DNA from: Streptomyces sp. NRRL F-5126
Lineage (GTDB): Bacteria; Actinomycetota; Actinomycetes; Streptomycetales; Streptomycetaceae
NCBI RefSeq assembly: GCF_000721265.1
Contig: NZ_JOFZ01000003.1
Span: 248,001-312,000 of the forward strand
Length of the DNA stretch: 64,000 nucleotides
Reading direction: 5' to 3'
Part shown: positions 7,983 through 16,267 of the stretch, one piece after another
Position numbering within the stretch: position 1 is the first letter of the stretch
Layout: each line of letters begins with the position of its first letter
Translations under genes and position numbers: made by a program
The notes under the pieces: generated by a model
The model's database searches: none
Seen by the model: only the letters and a program-made list of their open reading frames with translations
Told to the model about the DNA's origin: nothing

Positions 7983-9368
7983 TCAGGCCCCTCCGATGTG
8001 ACGGGCCGCGTACGAGCGCCAGGGGCGCCACGACTCGTGCGCGCCCTCCGCATCCGGATCGGCGGGCCACACGTCGGGATCGCTGAGCGCCCGCATCCTG
8101 ATCAGCGCCGCCGTGCGCGCGTCCACTCCCGGCACGGCGCGCAGGGCCCGCTCGGTCTCGTCCCGGTCCGCGCCGGGGTCCAGGCGTACGGCGCCGTCGG
8201 CGAGCGCGGTCGCGAGAGGGCCGGCCACGGGGTGGTAACGCAGTTCGCGCGGGCGGGGGAAGAGGCGGGCGCGGACGGGGGCGTCGTAGGGCCACGGCAC
8301 CTGCTCGCCGTACCCGGCGACGGCGGCCGCGTCCTGGCCCAGTACGAGGCGCAGCGCGTACTCCGCGGGGTCGGCCGCGCCGGGCGAGCGCAGCCCAGGA
8401 CGGGCGGCGACCAGCGGTGCGAGCCGCGGATCGGCGCCGAGGCGCTCGTCCACGGCGTACGGGTCGGCGTCCAGGTCGAACAAGCGGCGCAGCCGCTGCA
8501 CGGCGGTCGTGAGGTCGCGCAGGTCGGTCAGGTGGATGCGGGCCTCGAGCCAGCCGGTGTGCGCGAGCGGCCCGGGCCGCACCGGGTGGCGCCGCTCGTC
8601 GACCGCGGCCACGCCGGGGCCGTGCGGCAGCCGCAGCGTGCGGCGGTACGTGCGGTTGCCGGGCGTGCCCACCGTCTGCTCGACGCCGGGCAGTTGCTCG
8701 CGCGCGAGCAGGTCGAAGACCTCGCGCGCCGCGTACGGGCCGCGGTGGGCGAGCCTGAGCGGGATGCCGGCGCCCGCGGGCGCCCGTACGCCGCCCGCGC
8801 CCGCGTCGGCGCGCAGCTCGCTGGGGGTGCGGTCGTAGATCTGCCGGACCGTGTCATTGAACTGCCGGACGCTCGCGAAGCCCGACGCGAACGCGATCTC
8901 CGTGACGGGCAGCCCCGTGGTCTGCAGCAGGACGCGCGCGGCGTGCGCCCGCTGGGCTCGTGCGAGCGCGATGGGACCGGCGCCCACTTCGGCGGTGAGC
9001 TGGCGCTGCACCTGGCGAGTGCTGTAGCCGAGGCGGACCGCGAGGCCGGGCACGCCCTCGCGGTCCACGACCCCGTCCCCGATCATCCGCATGGCACGGC
9101 CGACGACGTCGGCGCGCACGTTCCACTCCGCCGAGCCGGGCACGGCGTCCGGCCTGCACCTGCGGCAGGCGCGGAAGCCGCTGCCCTGGGCGGCGGCCGC
9201 GGTGGGGAAGAACCGCACGTTGCGCCGTTTGGGCGTGACCGCGGGGCAGCTCGGGCGGCAGTAGATGCCGGTGGTCTCCACGGCGAAGAAGAACACGCCG
9301 TCGAACCGGGCGTCCCGCCCCGCCACCGCTTCGTACCTGGTCGCCTCGTCCATCGCCGCGTGTGTCAT
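7983..9368 (-). CDS. Ada/AlkA fusion: adaptive-response regulator and 3-methyladenine glycosylase
   Basis: A 461-residue fusion. Residues 1-80 are an Ada N-terminal zinc domain with Cys37, Cys41, Cys68 and Cys71 (YCRPSC, CRRC); one of these normally accepts a methyl group from DNA phosphotriesters. Residues about 85-190 are an AraC-type HTH. The rest is an AlkA-like glycosylase with the helix-hairpin-helix VPGVDARTA and the expected catalytic Asp region SDPDVWPADPD near the C-terminus. It both senses and repairs alkylation damage. ATG at 9368 is used; MDEAT five residues in is an alternative. An aidB-like gene lies 10 kb away. Confidence 0.92.
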   Translation of the reverse strand: MTHAAMDEATRYEAVAGRDARFDGVFFFAVETTGIYCRPSCPAVTPKRRNVRFFPTAAAAQGSGFRACRRCRPDAVPGSAEWNVRADVVGRAMRMIGDGVVDREGVPGLAVRLGYSTRQVQRQLTAEVGAGPIALARAQRAHAARVLLQTTGLPVTEIAFASGFASVRQFNDTVRQIYDRTPSELRADAGAGGVRAPAGAGIPLRLAHRGPYAAREVFDLLAREQLPGVEQTVGTPGNRTYRRTLRLPHGPGVAAVDERRHPVRPGPLAHTGWLEARIHLTDLRDLTTAVQRLRRLFDLDADPYAVDERLGADPRLAPLVAARPGLRSPGAADPAEYALRLVLGQDAAAVAGYGEQVPWPYDAPVRARLFPRPRELRYHPVAGPLATALADGAVRLDPGADRDETERALRAVPGVDARTAALIRMRALSDPDVWPADPDAEGAHESWRPWRSYAARHIGGA

Positions 9369-9456
9369 GCCGTCCAGTGTGGCCCGGGGACGATCACTCG
9401 GCCAGCGGTTTTCGGACACGAAGAGGGGCGCACGGGCGCGGCCCGCGGGATTCCGC

Positions 9457-10578
9457 TCAGCGGTGGTGGCCGCGGCGTTTCGCCTCACCCGCCGCCCGGC
9501 CCTCGGCGCCCTTCGCCTTCCACTCCTTCCTGATCTGCGCCCTGACGTGCGCGTCCGTCTTGGCGATGATCCGCCGGTTCTCGCGCTGGAGCTTGCGGTA
9601 GCTCTCCAGCCTGCGGAAGGTGAGGGTGCCGTCCTCCAGGGCGGCGAGCACGGCGCAGCCGGGCTCCGCCGTATGGGCGCAGTCGTGGAACCTGCACCCG
9701 CGGGCCAGTTCCTCGATCTCCGCGAAGACCTGCCCGACGCCCGCCTCGGCGTCCCACAGGCCGACGCCGCGCAGCCCTGGCGTGTCGATGACGACCCCGC
9801 CACCGGGCAGCGGCAGGAGATTGCGCGTCGTGGTGGTGTGCCGGCCCTTGCCGTCGACGTCCCTGATGGCCTGCACCTCCATCACCTCGCTGCCGCACAG
9901 GGCGTTCACCAGAGTGGACTTGCCGGCTCCCGAGGCGCCGAGCAGGACGGACGTGCCGCCGCCGAGCACGGCGGACAGCACGTCGACGCCACTGCCCGTC
10001 TCGGCGCTCACGGCCGCCACGGGCACGCCTGGCGCCGACGCCTCGACGTCGTGCACCAGGTGGGCGAGTACCACCGGATCGGGGACCAGGTCGGCCTTGG
10101 TGAGGACGACGAGGGGCGAGGCGCCGCTCTCCCAGCCGAGCGCGAGGAAGCGCTCGACGCGGCCGAGGTCGAGCTCGGCCGCGAGCGAGACGGCGATGAC
10201 CGCGTGGTCGACGTTGGCGGCGAGCACCTGCCCCTCGGACCGCTTGGACGACGCGGAGCGCACGAACGCGGTGCGCCGCGGCAGGTAGGCGCGCACGAAA
10301 CGGGGGTCACCCGCGGCGTCGACGGCCGCCCAGTCGCCCGTGGTCAGCACGCGGACCGGATCGCGCGGGGTGACGTACGCGGTGTCGGCGTGCACCGGGC
10401 CCGCGGCGGTGACGAGGTCGCACCGCCCGCGGTCGACGCGTACGACACGGCCTGCGACGAGCCCCCTTGCCGCGTACGGGGCGAAGTCGGCGTCCCATCC
10501 CGCGTCCCAGCCGTAGGGCGCGAGGGGATGCGGGGCGGGCAGGGCAGCGGAGACGGAGGGTTGTGAAGAGGAGGACAA
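9457..10578 (-). CDS. rsgA: Ribosome small-subunit-dependent GTPase A
   Basis: A 373-residue circularly permuted GTPase that helps 30S subunit maturation. An N-terminal OB-fold is followed by G4 (TKADL), G1 (GASGAGKST, about residue 220), G3 (DTPGLRG) and a C-terminal zinc-binding set CRFHDCAHTAEPGC. The translation begins at a TTG (complement of 10576-10578), preceded by GAAGGA at suitable spacing; no ATG or GTG in this frame gives a complete N-terminus. A 21-codon ORF on the same strand ends 39 bp upstream and may be cotranscribed. Confidence 0.93.
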   Translation of the reverse strand: MSSSSQPSVSAALPAPHPLAPYGWDAGWDADFAPYAARGLVAGRVVRVDRGRCDLVTAAGPVHADTAYVTPRDPVRVLTTGDWAAVDAAGDPRFVRAYLPRRTAFVRSASSKRSEGQVLAANVDHAVIAVSLAAELDLGRVERFLALGWESGASPLVVLTKADLVPDPVVLAHLVHDVEASAPGVPVAAVSAETGSGVDVLSAVLGGGTSVLLGASGAGKSTLVNALCGSEVMEVQAIRDVDGKGRHTTTTRNLLPLPGGGVVIDTPGLRGVGLWDAEAGVGQVFAEIEELARGCRFHDCAHTAEPGCAVLAALEDGTLTFRRLESYRKLQRENRRIIAKTDAHVRAQIRKEWKAKGAEGRAAGEAKRRGHHR

Positions 10579-10617
10579 GGGAGATCCTTCGAGAAGGGCC
10601 GGGCCGGGAACGCTGGT

Positions 10618-10683
10618 TCAGCCGGCGGCCACGGGGGTGGTGGTGACCTGGATGCGGGCAGCGCCCTGCGCGGTGACAGTCAT
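10618..10683 (-). CDS. Possible 21-residue small ORF upstream of rsgA
   Basis: The ORF reads MTVTAQGAARIQVTTTPVAAG and ends TGA. It has an AAAGGGGG ribosome site about ten bases upstream of its ATG. Eighteen of its 20 sense codons after the ATG end in G or C, the bias of real genes here. It ends 39 bp before the TTG of rsgA on the same strand. I do not recognise it. A leader peptide or a coupled small protein is possible; chance is also possible at this length. Confidence 0.4.
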   Translation of the reverse strand: MTVTAQGAARIQVTTTPVAAG

Positions 10684-10839
10684 CGGTACACACCCCCTTT
10701 CCCGAAGTACGCGGCGGCCAGGGAGGCCGCCTGCGGAAGACGTGTCGACGCTACGGCTACGCCGAAGCGTGCGGCAAACCCTTTTTCCGGCGGGCGTCAG
10801 GCCGCGGGCTCCACGCTGTGCGCCATATATACAACCCAG

Positions 10840-10873
10840 CTGTACAGGTGAACTGGACAGCCAACCCTGTAGA
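10840..10873. promoter_or_regulatory. Repeated CTGTACAG-like boxes before marR, candidate operator
   Basis: CTGTACAG (10840-10847) is a perfect 8-bp palindrome. CTGGACAG (10853-10860) and CTGTAGA (10867-10873) repeat it with one or two changes at 13-14 bp steps, ending 16 bp before the marR start. AT-rich TATATA lies just upstream. Position and repetition suggest binding by the MarR protein itself, which is the rule in this family; this is inference. Confidence 0.4.
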
Positions 10874-10889
10874 CATTAACGTGGTGCAC

Positions 10890-11336
10890 ATGAGCGAGAA
10901 CCCGAGCCTGTCGCCGTCGGCGATCCAGGCGTCGCGCGACGTGCGTGCGGTCATCAGCCGTCTGCGGCGCCGGATCCTGAACGCCTCCGAGATCGAGGAC
11001 CTCACCCTGGGCCAGGCGTCCGTGCTGGCCCGCCTCTCGAACAAGGAGGGGGTCACGGCGAGCGAGCTCGCCTCCGTCGAAGGGGTGCGGCACCAGTCGA
11101 TGACGGCGATGATCACCTCTCTCGCGGACAGGAGCCTGGTCACCCGCAGCCCCGACCCGGGCGACGGCCGGCGCCTGCTGATCGCGCTCACCCCGGAGGG
11201 CCGCCGCCGGGTGGAGGAGGGGCGGCAGGCGAGGACGGAGTGGCTCGCCGGACAGTTGCAGGACAAGTGCACGGAAGAGGAGCGCCGGAGCGTGATCGCG
11301 ACCATGGCTGTTCTGGAGCGGCTGATACGTGACTGA
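10890..11336 (+). CDS. MarR-family transcriptional regulator
   Basis: A 148-residue winged-helix protein with the MarR layout. The recognition region is GVTASELASVEGVRHQSMTAMITSLADRSLV (split: ELASVEG, then SMTAMITSL), followed by a wing with DPGDGRRLLIALT. MarR proteins usually repress a neighbouring efflux gene and release DNA on binding a small molecule. The stop overlaps the start of the MFS gene by eight bases (GTGACTGA), so the two are cotranslated and the regulator most likely controls that exporter. ATG at 10890 was chosen over upstream in-frame codons, which lie in the promoter-like repeats. Confidence 0.92.
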   Translation: MSENPSLSPSAIQASRDVRAVISRLRRRILNASEIEDLTLGQASVLARLSNKEGVTASELASVEGVRHQSMTAMITSLADRSLVTRSPDPGDGRRLLIALTPEGRRRVEEGRQARTEWLAGQLQDKCTEEERRSVIATMAVLERLIRD

Positions 11337-12753
11337 GACGAAGACGGACGACGTGACCGGGACGGGCGGCAGGCCCGGCTTCGACCGGCGGCTGCTGCCT
11401 CCGATGATCCTCGGCTCGGTCCTGAACCCGATCAACTCGACGATCATCTCCGTCGCGCTCATCCCCATCGCCAGGGCGCTGGGCGCGCCGCCCTCCCAGA
11501 CCGCGTGGCTGGTCTCCGCCCTCTACCTGGCCACCTCGCTCGGGCAGCCGGTCGTGGGCCGGCTCATCGACATCTTCGGGCCGCGCAGGCTGTTCCTGCT
11601 CTCCACGGGTCTGGTCGGAGTCGCCGGCGTCGTCGGCACCCTGGCACCGGACCTGGGCGTACTGATCCTGGCGCGCGTCCTGCTCGGTTTCGGCACCTGC
11701 GCCGGCTACCCCGCCGCGATGGCGCTGGTGCGCAGCGAGGCCAAGCGCACGGGGCGGGACAGCCCCGGCGGGGTGCTGACGGCCCTTGCGGTCGCCAACC
11801 AGACCATCGCCGTGGTCGGCCCGCTGCTCGGCGGCCTCCTGATCGCGGTGGGCGGCTGGCGCGCCACGTTCGCGCTGAACGTGCCACTGGCCGTCGCGGC
11901 CGTACTGCTCGGCCTGCTGCGCCTGCCCAAGTCGCCCCCGGCGGCGGATGGGGAGCGGCAGCGCGGGGGCCTGGTGGCACGGCTCGACCTGCCCGGCATG
12001 GGCCTGTTCGCCGCGATGCTCACCTCGCTGCTGCTGATCCTGATGGACCTGCACCTGCACAACTGGTACCTGGCGGTGATCGCCGCCGGGCTGGGGGCCG
12101 CGTTCGGCGTACGGGAGTTGCGGGCCGCCACCCCCTTCATCGACCTGCGGGTCCTCGGCGGCAACACGCCGCTGCTGGCCACCTACGGGCGCGCGCTCGT
12201 CGCCTACGTCGTCGCGTACTCGTTCCTGTACGGCTTCAGCCAGTGGACGGAGGAGGGCTACGGGCTGTCGCCGTTCCACGCCGGCCTTGTCCAGATCCCC
12301 ATGTTCCTGCTGGCGATCGGCGCCTCGATCGTGTCGGGGCGGCGCCGGGGCGTGCGCGGGAAGCTGCTGGTCGGCGCAGCGGGGCAGATAGTGGCCTGCC
12401 TCGTGATGCTGACGCTGACCGGGAGCAGCCCGCTGTGGACGCTGCTCCTCGTCGCCCTGATCTTCGGCGTCCCGCAGGGGCTGAACAATCTGGCCCTGCA
12501 GAACTCCGTCTACTTCCAGGCCGATCCCGAGCGCACCGCCTCGTCGGCCGGGCTGCTGCGCACCTTCGCCTACGTCGGCTCGATGGTCGCCTCGTCCGCG
12601 ACCGCCGTCTCCTTCGGGCAGCGCGCCGACACCGGCGGCATGCACGAACTTGCCTGGGTGATGCTCGCCGCCGGCGTGCTCTACCTCCTGCTGACCGTCT
12701 TCGACCGCACGCTCGGCCGGGTGTCGGCGGCGGACACCCGGTCGGCGAAGTAG
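11329..12753 (+). CDS. MFS drug-efflux-type transporter
   Basis: A 474-residue membrane protein with about 12-14 helices. The first helix region carries LGSVLNPINSTIISVALIP, and the loop between helices 2 and 3 has GQPVVGRLIDIFGPRRLFL, the conserved cytoplasmic loop of proton-driven major facilitator exporters. It most resembles the DHA2/EmrB branch. It starts with GTG inside the last codons of marR. The substrate cannot be told from sequence; the pairing suggests an inducible exporter. The isochorismatase-fold gene follows after 71 bp and may be in the same transcript. Confidence 0.9.
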   Translation: MTETKTDDVTGTGGRPGFDRRLLPPMILGSVLNPINSTIISVALIPIARALGAPPSQTAWLVSALYLATSLGQPVVGRLIDIFGPRRLFLLSTGLVGVAGVVGTLAPDLGVLILARVLLGFGTCAGYPAAMALVRSEAKRTGRDSPGGVLTALAVANQTIAVVGPLLGGLLIAVGGWRATFALNVPLAVAAVLLGLLRLPKSPPAADGERQRGGLVARLDLPGMGLFAAMLTSLLLILMDLHLHNWYLAVIAAGLGAAFGVRELRAATPFIDLRVLGGNTPLLATYGRALVAYVVAYSFLYGFSQWTEEGYGLSPFHAGLVQIPMFLLAIGASIVSGRRRGVRGKLLVGAAGQIVACLVMLTLTGSSPLWTLLLVALIFGVPQGLNNLALQNSVYFQADPERTASSAGLLRTFAYVGSMVASSATAVSFGQRADTGGMHELAWVMLAAGVLYLLLTVFDRTLGRVSAADTRSAK

Positions 12754-12824
12754 CCATTCGAACCCGCGCGACTCGCGCGAAACAGCGCCCCAGTGAGCGG
12801 CGCCACACAACCGAGAGGCACCAC

Positions 12825-13382
12825 ATGTCCAGCACCGCACTCCTGCTCATGGACCTCCAGAGCAGCAACCTCGCCCACACGCCCGACGACTTCCTCCCCC
12901 GCGCCGTGCACGCGCTCGGCACGGCACGCGCCGCCGGGGTGCCGGTCATCCACGTGGCACTGCGGCTTCGCCGCGGCCACACCGACGTCCACCCGCGCAA
13001 CAAGATCTTCGGCGCGCTTCCGCACCACCTCTTCACGGAGGACGACCCCGGCGCCGCGATCCACCCCGATGTCGCGCCCGCCGAAGGCGAGATCGTCGTC
13101 CACAAGAACCGCGTCAGCGCCTTCGCAGGCAACAACCTCCGGCAGATCCTCGACGCGCAGGGCATCGACCACCTCGTCCTGAGCGGCATCGCGACCGGCG
13201 GGATCGTCCTGTCCACCACTCTGCAGGCCTTCGACCTCGACTACCGGATCACCGTCCTGTCCGACGTCTGCGCGGACCCCGATCCGGCGCTGCACGAGAC
13301 CCTCGTGGGCGGGCTCTTCGCGAAGCGCTGCGAGGTCACCACCGTCGAGGAGTGGGGGAAGGCCCTGAACGCGGCGTCCTGA
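12825..13382 (+). CDS. Isochorismatase-fold (cysteine hydrolase-like) protein lacking the catalytic Cys
   Basis: A 185-residue alpha/beta hydrolase of the isochorismatase/nicotinamidase superfamily. The first catalytic residue (Asp in LLLMDLQ, about residue 10) and the lysine (VVHKNRVSAF, about 92) are present. Where the nucleophile cysteine should follow the third strand, the sequence reads SGIATGGIVLSTTLQAF, with Gly in its place. This subgroup is widespread in actinomycetes and its function is unknown; the canonical Cys chemistry cannot operate. The gene lies downstream of the MFS gene and its 3' end overlaps the convergent DUF1232 gene by 47 bp. Confidence 0.85.
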   Translation: MSSTALLLMDLQSSNLAHTPDDFLPRAVHALGTARAAGVPVIHVALRLRRGHTDVHPRNKIFGALPHHLFTEDDPGAAIHPDVAPAEGEIVVHKNRVSAFAGNNLRQILDAQGIDHLVLSGIATGGIVLSTTLQAFDLDYRITVLSDVCADPDPALHETLVGGLFAKRCEVTTVEEWGKALNAAS

Positions 13383-13677
13383 GCACTCCCCCGCCGTTCC
13401 GCCGCGGGCGTGGCATCGGGGTCGCGGTGAGTGCCCGCAGGGCGACCAGGAGCACGCCGACGTCGTCCAGGTAGACCGGGTCGGGCAGGAGGTCGGTGGG
13501 CAGCACGAGGTACACGAGCGCGGCCCAGAAGACCCACCGGCGCCCCGTGGGCAGCCCGGCACTGCGCAGCATCCTCCTGGTGCGTACGAGGCGCACCGCC
13601 AGTGCGACCGCCACGGCGAGCACGGCGATCAGCACGGCCGCCACCAAGGCGGCGAGGGGCCACAGGTCGCTGTCCAC
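13336..13677 (-). CDS. DUF1232 (YkvA-like) membrane protein
   Basis: A 113-residue protein with an N-terminal membrane segment (LAALVAAVLIAVLAVAVALAV) and the DUF1232 motif LVYLVLPTDLLPDPVYLDDVG around residues 55-75. The role of the family is unknown. The GTG start has an unusually complete ribosome site, AAGGAGGTGATC, matching the anti-Shine-Dalgarno over its full length, with nine bases between GGAGG and GTG. The 3' end overlaps the end of the isochorismatase-like gene on the other strand. Confidence 0.85.
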   Translation of the reverse strand: MDSDLWPLAALVAAVLIAVLAVAVALAVRLVRTRRMLRSAGLPTGRRWVFWAALVYLVLPTDLLPDPVYLDDVGVLLVALRALTATPMPRPRRNGGGVLRTPRSGPSPTPRRW

Positions 13678-13738
13678 GCACGATCACCTCCTTCCGGCGC
13701 GCCCATGGAGCGCTTACCCGCGAGAGGCCGCGCCCCAA

Positions 13739-13770
13739 CGGCCGGATGGCGCCGCAGCGCCATCCGGCCG
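13739..13770. repeat. Perfect 14-bp inverted repeat with 4-nt loop
   Basis: CGGCCGGATGGCGC (13739-13752), loop CGCA, then GCGCCATCCGGCCG (13757-13770). It lies between divergent genes (DUF1232 and the protease), so it is not an ordinary terminator of either. No T-run is seen on either side. It could be a regulator site, part of a small RNA, or a mobile palindromic repeat. The stretch 13678-14143 contains no gene that I can support. Confidence 0.65.
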
Positions 13771-13838
13771 ATTCGCGCGTGCCGGCACGCCGAGCGCGCG
13801 CGCCGGTTCGATCCGGCCAAGATCCGCGGCAGGCAAAA

Positions 13839-13870
13839 CGGTGATTCGGCCCGTATTCGGGCCGTCACCG
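13839..13870. repeat. 13-bp bulged inverted repeat with TATT loop
   Basis: CGGTGA (13839-13844), TT bulge, CGGCCCG (13847-13853), loop TATT, CGGGCCG (13858-13864), TCACCG (13865-13870). All 13 pairs are Watson-Crick. It lies 274 bp upstream of the secreted protease gene and 68 bp after the other palindrome. A transcription-factor operator or an RNA hairpin are both possible. Confidence 0.6.
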
Positions 13871-14143
13871 CCGTAAGCCTTCGCGCGGACGGCCGTCCAA
13901 GGGCCCGCGCTTCTTCGCACACCACGCACCAGGCCCCACGCCAAACGGCCGGTTTCCGGGCGCGGCCCGCGCGGCGCCTCGCGCGGGTCCGGATGTGGGT
14001 CTTGCCATCGCGGCAACCGGACTTGAGGATTCACTCCATGCGATTGGCAGGTCCACGACCAACTACCCAGTGGCCGTGAACGATCGCGCCTCCGCGGCCC
14101 GACCACCCGACGGGCCGTCAGGACCCCCACCCGAGGAGGATCA

Positions 14144-15061
14144 GTGACCAGCAAGCGCCTCACCCCCCGCCGCACCGTCTCCAGACGCGCCCGGTACCTA
14201 GCCGTCGCCGCCGGAGTCGTGGCCGCGGCCGCGTTCACCGCCCCGTCCGCCCTCGCCCAGCCGGCCCCCGTCGCGTCCCCCACCGCGACCGCCGCCGCAC
14301 TCGCCGCCACCGCGGGCGCCGTCAACCAGACGGCCGCGCCCGGCACCGCCTGGTACACGGACCCGGCGTCCGGCAAGGTCGTCATGACGGTCGACAGCAC
14401 TGTCTCGCCCGCCCAGGTCGCGAAGATCAAGAGCGCCGTGCCCGACAGCTCGAAGCTCGTCGTCAAGCACGCGGCAGGCGAGTTCAAGCCACTGGTCGCC
14501 GCCGGCGACGCGATCCAGAACTCCGAGTACCGCTGCTCGCTCGGGTTCAACGTACGTTCCGGGAGCACGTACTACGCGCTGACGGCCGGCCACTGCACCG
14601 CCGAGGGCGGCACGTCCTGGTCGACGCCGAGCGGCACCCCCGTCGGCACCACGGCCGACTCCCAGTTCCCGGGCAACGACTACGGCCTGATCAGGCTGAG
14701 CTCCACGCCGAGCGCGAGCGACGGCCGCGTCGACCTCTACAACGGCAGTTACCAGGACATCACCAGCGCGGGCAACGCCACCGTCGGCGAACACGTGACC
14801 CGCAGCGGCTCGACCTCCGGCGTCCACAGCGGCACGGTCCAGGCCGTCAACACGACCGTGCGCTACGCCGAGGGCACGGTCTCCGGCCTGATCCAGACGA
14901 ACGTCTGCGCCGAGCCCGGTGACAGCGGCGGCCCGCTGTTCGACGGCTCCAAGGCACTCGGCCTCACCTCGGGCGGCAGCGGCGACTGCACCTCCGGCGG
15001 CACCACGTTCTTCCAGCCGGTGACGGAGGCCCTGAACGCCTACGGCCTGAGCGTGTTCTAG
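14144..15061 (+). CDS. Secreted streptogrisin-type serine protease precursor (S1)
   Basis: A 305-residue prepro-enzyme. Residues 1-38 are a signal peptide with RRTVSRRAR, a hydrophobic core and the cleavage motif ALA-QP. A propeptide of about 80 residues ([14 protein letters not shown]) follows. The mature chymotrypsin-fold enzyme begins around [19 protein letters not shown]. The catalytic residues are His in LTAGHCT (about 149), Asp in GNDYGLIRL (about 178) and Ser in GDSGGPLF (about 260). Two disulfide pairs, as in streptogrisins A and B, are visible from the Cys spacing. The enzyme degrades extracellular protein. The GTG start has GAGGAGG upstream. A perfect bidirectional terminator follows. 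Confidence 0.95.
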   Translation: MTSKRLTPRRTVSRRARYLAVAAGVVAAAAFTAPSALAQPAPVASPTATAAALAATAGAVNQTAAPGTAWYTDPASGKVVMTVDSTVSPAQVAKIKSAVPDSSKLVVKHAAGEFKPLVAAGDAIQNSEYRCSLGFNVRSGSTYYALTAGHCTAEGGTSWSTPSGTPVGTTADSQFPGNDYGLIRLSSTPSASDGRVDLYNGSYQDITSAGNATVGEHVTRSGSTSGVHSGTVQAVNTTVRYAEGTVSGLIQTNVCAEPGDSGGPLFDGSKALGLTSGGSGDCTSGGTTFFQPVTEALNAYGLSVF

Positions 15062-15101
15062 GCAGTACCAGGCAGTACGAGGCACACCAGGCACGCCATC
15101 C

Positions 15102-15137
15102 CGGGGTGTGCGCCCGGCGCGCAGGGCGCACACCCCG
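15102..15137. terminator. Bidirectional terminator hairpin between protease and kinase genes
   Basis: CGGGGTGTGCGCCC (15102-15115) pairs perfectly with GGGCGCACACCCCG (15124-15137) around an 8-nt loop. It lies between two convergent genes (protease stop at 15061, kinase stop at 15143). It has no long T-run, as is usual for Streptomyces terminators. Confidence 0.8.
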
Positions 15138-15142
15138 TGGTC

Positions 15143-16264
15143 TCACATCCCCTCGGCCGTCGCCGTCGGGAGCGTCACCTCGAACCGGCAGCCGCCTGTC
15201 ACGTTACGGACCGCCGCGTGCCCCTCGTGGGCCTCCACGATGCCGCGCACGATCGCGAGCCCGAGCCCTGCGCCCGCCGGTGGCGTGCGGGCCTGGGAGC
15301 CGCGCCACCCCGTGTCGAAGACCCGCGGCAGGTCCTCGGCCGGGATCCCGCCGCAGCCGTCCGTCACGGAGAGCACCACGCTCGCGTCGCGCACCTCGGC
15401 CGCGATCGCGACGGTCCCGTCGGCCGGGGTGCGGTGGATCGCGTTGACGAGCAGGTTGGCCAGCACCCGCGTCATCTCCTTGCCGTCCACCTCCACGGGG
15501 ACGGGCGCCACCGGCTCGCCCACCAGCCGCACGCCGTGCTCGCGCGCCAGCGGGTCGGCGCCCGCGAGCGCCTCCCCCACCAGGTCGTAGACGGACATCC
15601 GGGTCGGCGAGAGCGGCAGGGTGCCGGCGTGGATCCGCGACAGCTCGAACAGGTCGCCGACCATCGAGTTCAACCGGTCCACCTCGGCCCTGATCTGGTG
15701 GAAGTAGCGGTCGGGGTCCGCGACCACGCCGTCCTCAAGCGCCTCGGACATGGCGCGCAGCCCGGCCAGCGGCGTCCGCAGATCGTGCGAGATCCAGGCG
15801 ACCAGTTCGCGGCGCGACGTCTCCAGCGCGCGCTCGCGCTCCCGCGAGCGGGCCAGCCGCTCGCTGGTGGCGGCGAGTTCCCCCGCGAGCGCGGTGAGCT
15901 CGGCGGTGGACGCGCCGTCCGGCGCGGCGAAGCTGCCGCCCTCGCCGAACGAGCGTGCGGCGAGGGCGAGTTCCCGGCTGCGTGCCACGACCCAGCGGCC
16001 GAGCACCAGGGCGGTCGCCATCGACACGACGGCGGCCATCGCGACGACGGTGGTGACGACCGAGAGGTCGTGCCGGGAAAGGAACATGGCCTCCGCCACG
16101 GCCAGGGTGCCGGCGAGCATCGCCGTGACGGCGACCGCCGCGACGACGGTGAGCGCGACCGCGACGCTCCTGCCCCGCAGGAGCCGCAGCACGACCGCGC
16201 CGACCAGCCCGGCGGCGGCAGCGCCGCAGAACGCGTACAGGGCGATGATGAGCATGTTGTGCAC
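15143..16264 (-). CDS. Sensor histidine kinase
   Basis: A 373-residue membrane kinase. Two membrane-spanning regions (about residues 5-27 and 35-105) flank a very short external part, so it probably senses a membrane or internal signal. Next come a HAMP-like linker, the H-box WISHDLRTPLAGLRAM (about 160), an N-box (ANLLVNAIHRTP; the usual Asn is present), DGCGGI as G1, and GAGLGLAIVRGIVEAHEG as G2. GTG at 16264 is three bases after the response-regulator stop on the same strand, so the pair forms an operon with the regulator first. Confidence 0.92.
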   Translation of the reverse strand: MHNMLIIALYAFCGAAAAGLVGAVVLRLLRGRSVAVALTVVAAVAVTAMLAGTLAVAEAMFLSRHDLSVVTTVVAMAAVVSMATALVLGRWVVARSRELALAARSFGEGGSFAAPDGASTAELTALAGELAATSERLARSRERERALETSRRELVAWISHDLRTPLAGLRAMSEALEDGVVADPDRYFHQIRAEVDRLNSMVGDLFELSRIHAGTLPLSPTRMSVYDLVGEALAGADPLAREHGVRLVGEPVAPVPVEVDGKEMTRVLANLLVNAIHRTPADGTVAIAAEVRDASVVLSVTDGCGGIPAEDLPRVFDTGWRGSQARTPPAGAGLGLAIVRGIVEAHEGHAAVRNVTGGCRFEVTLPTATAEGM

Positions 16265-16267
16265 GGC

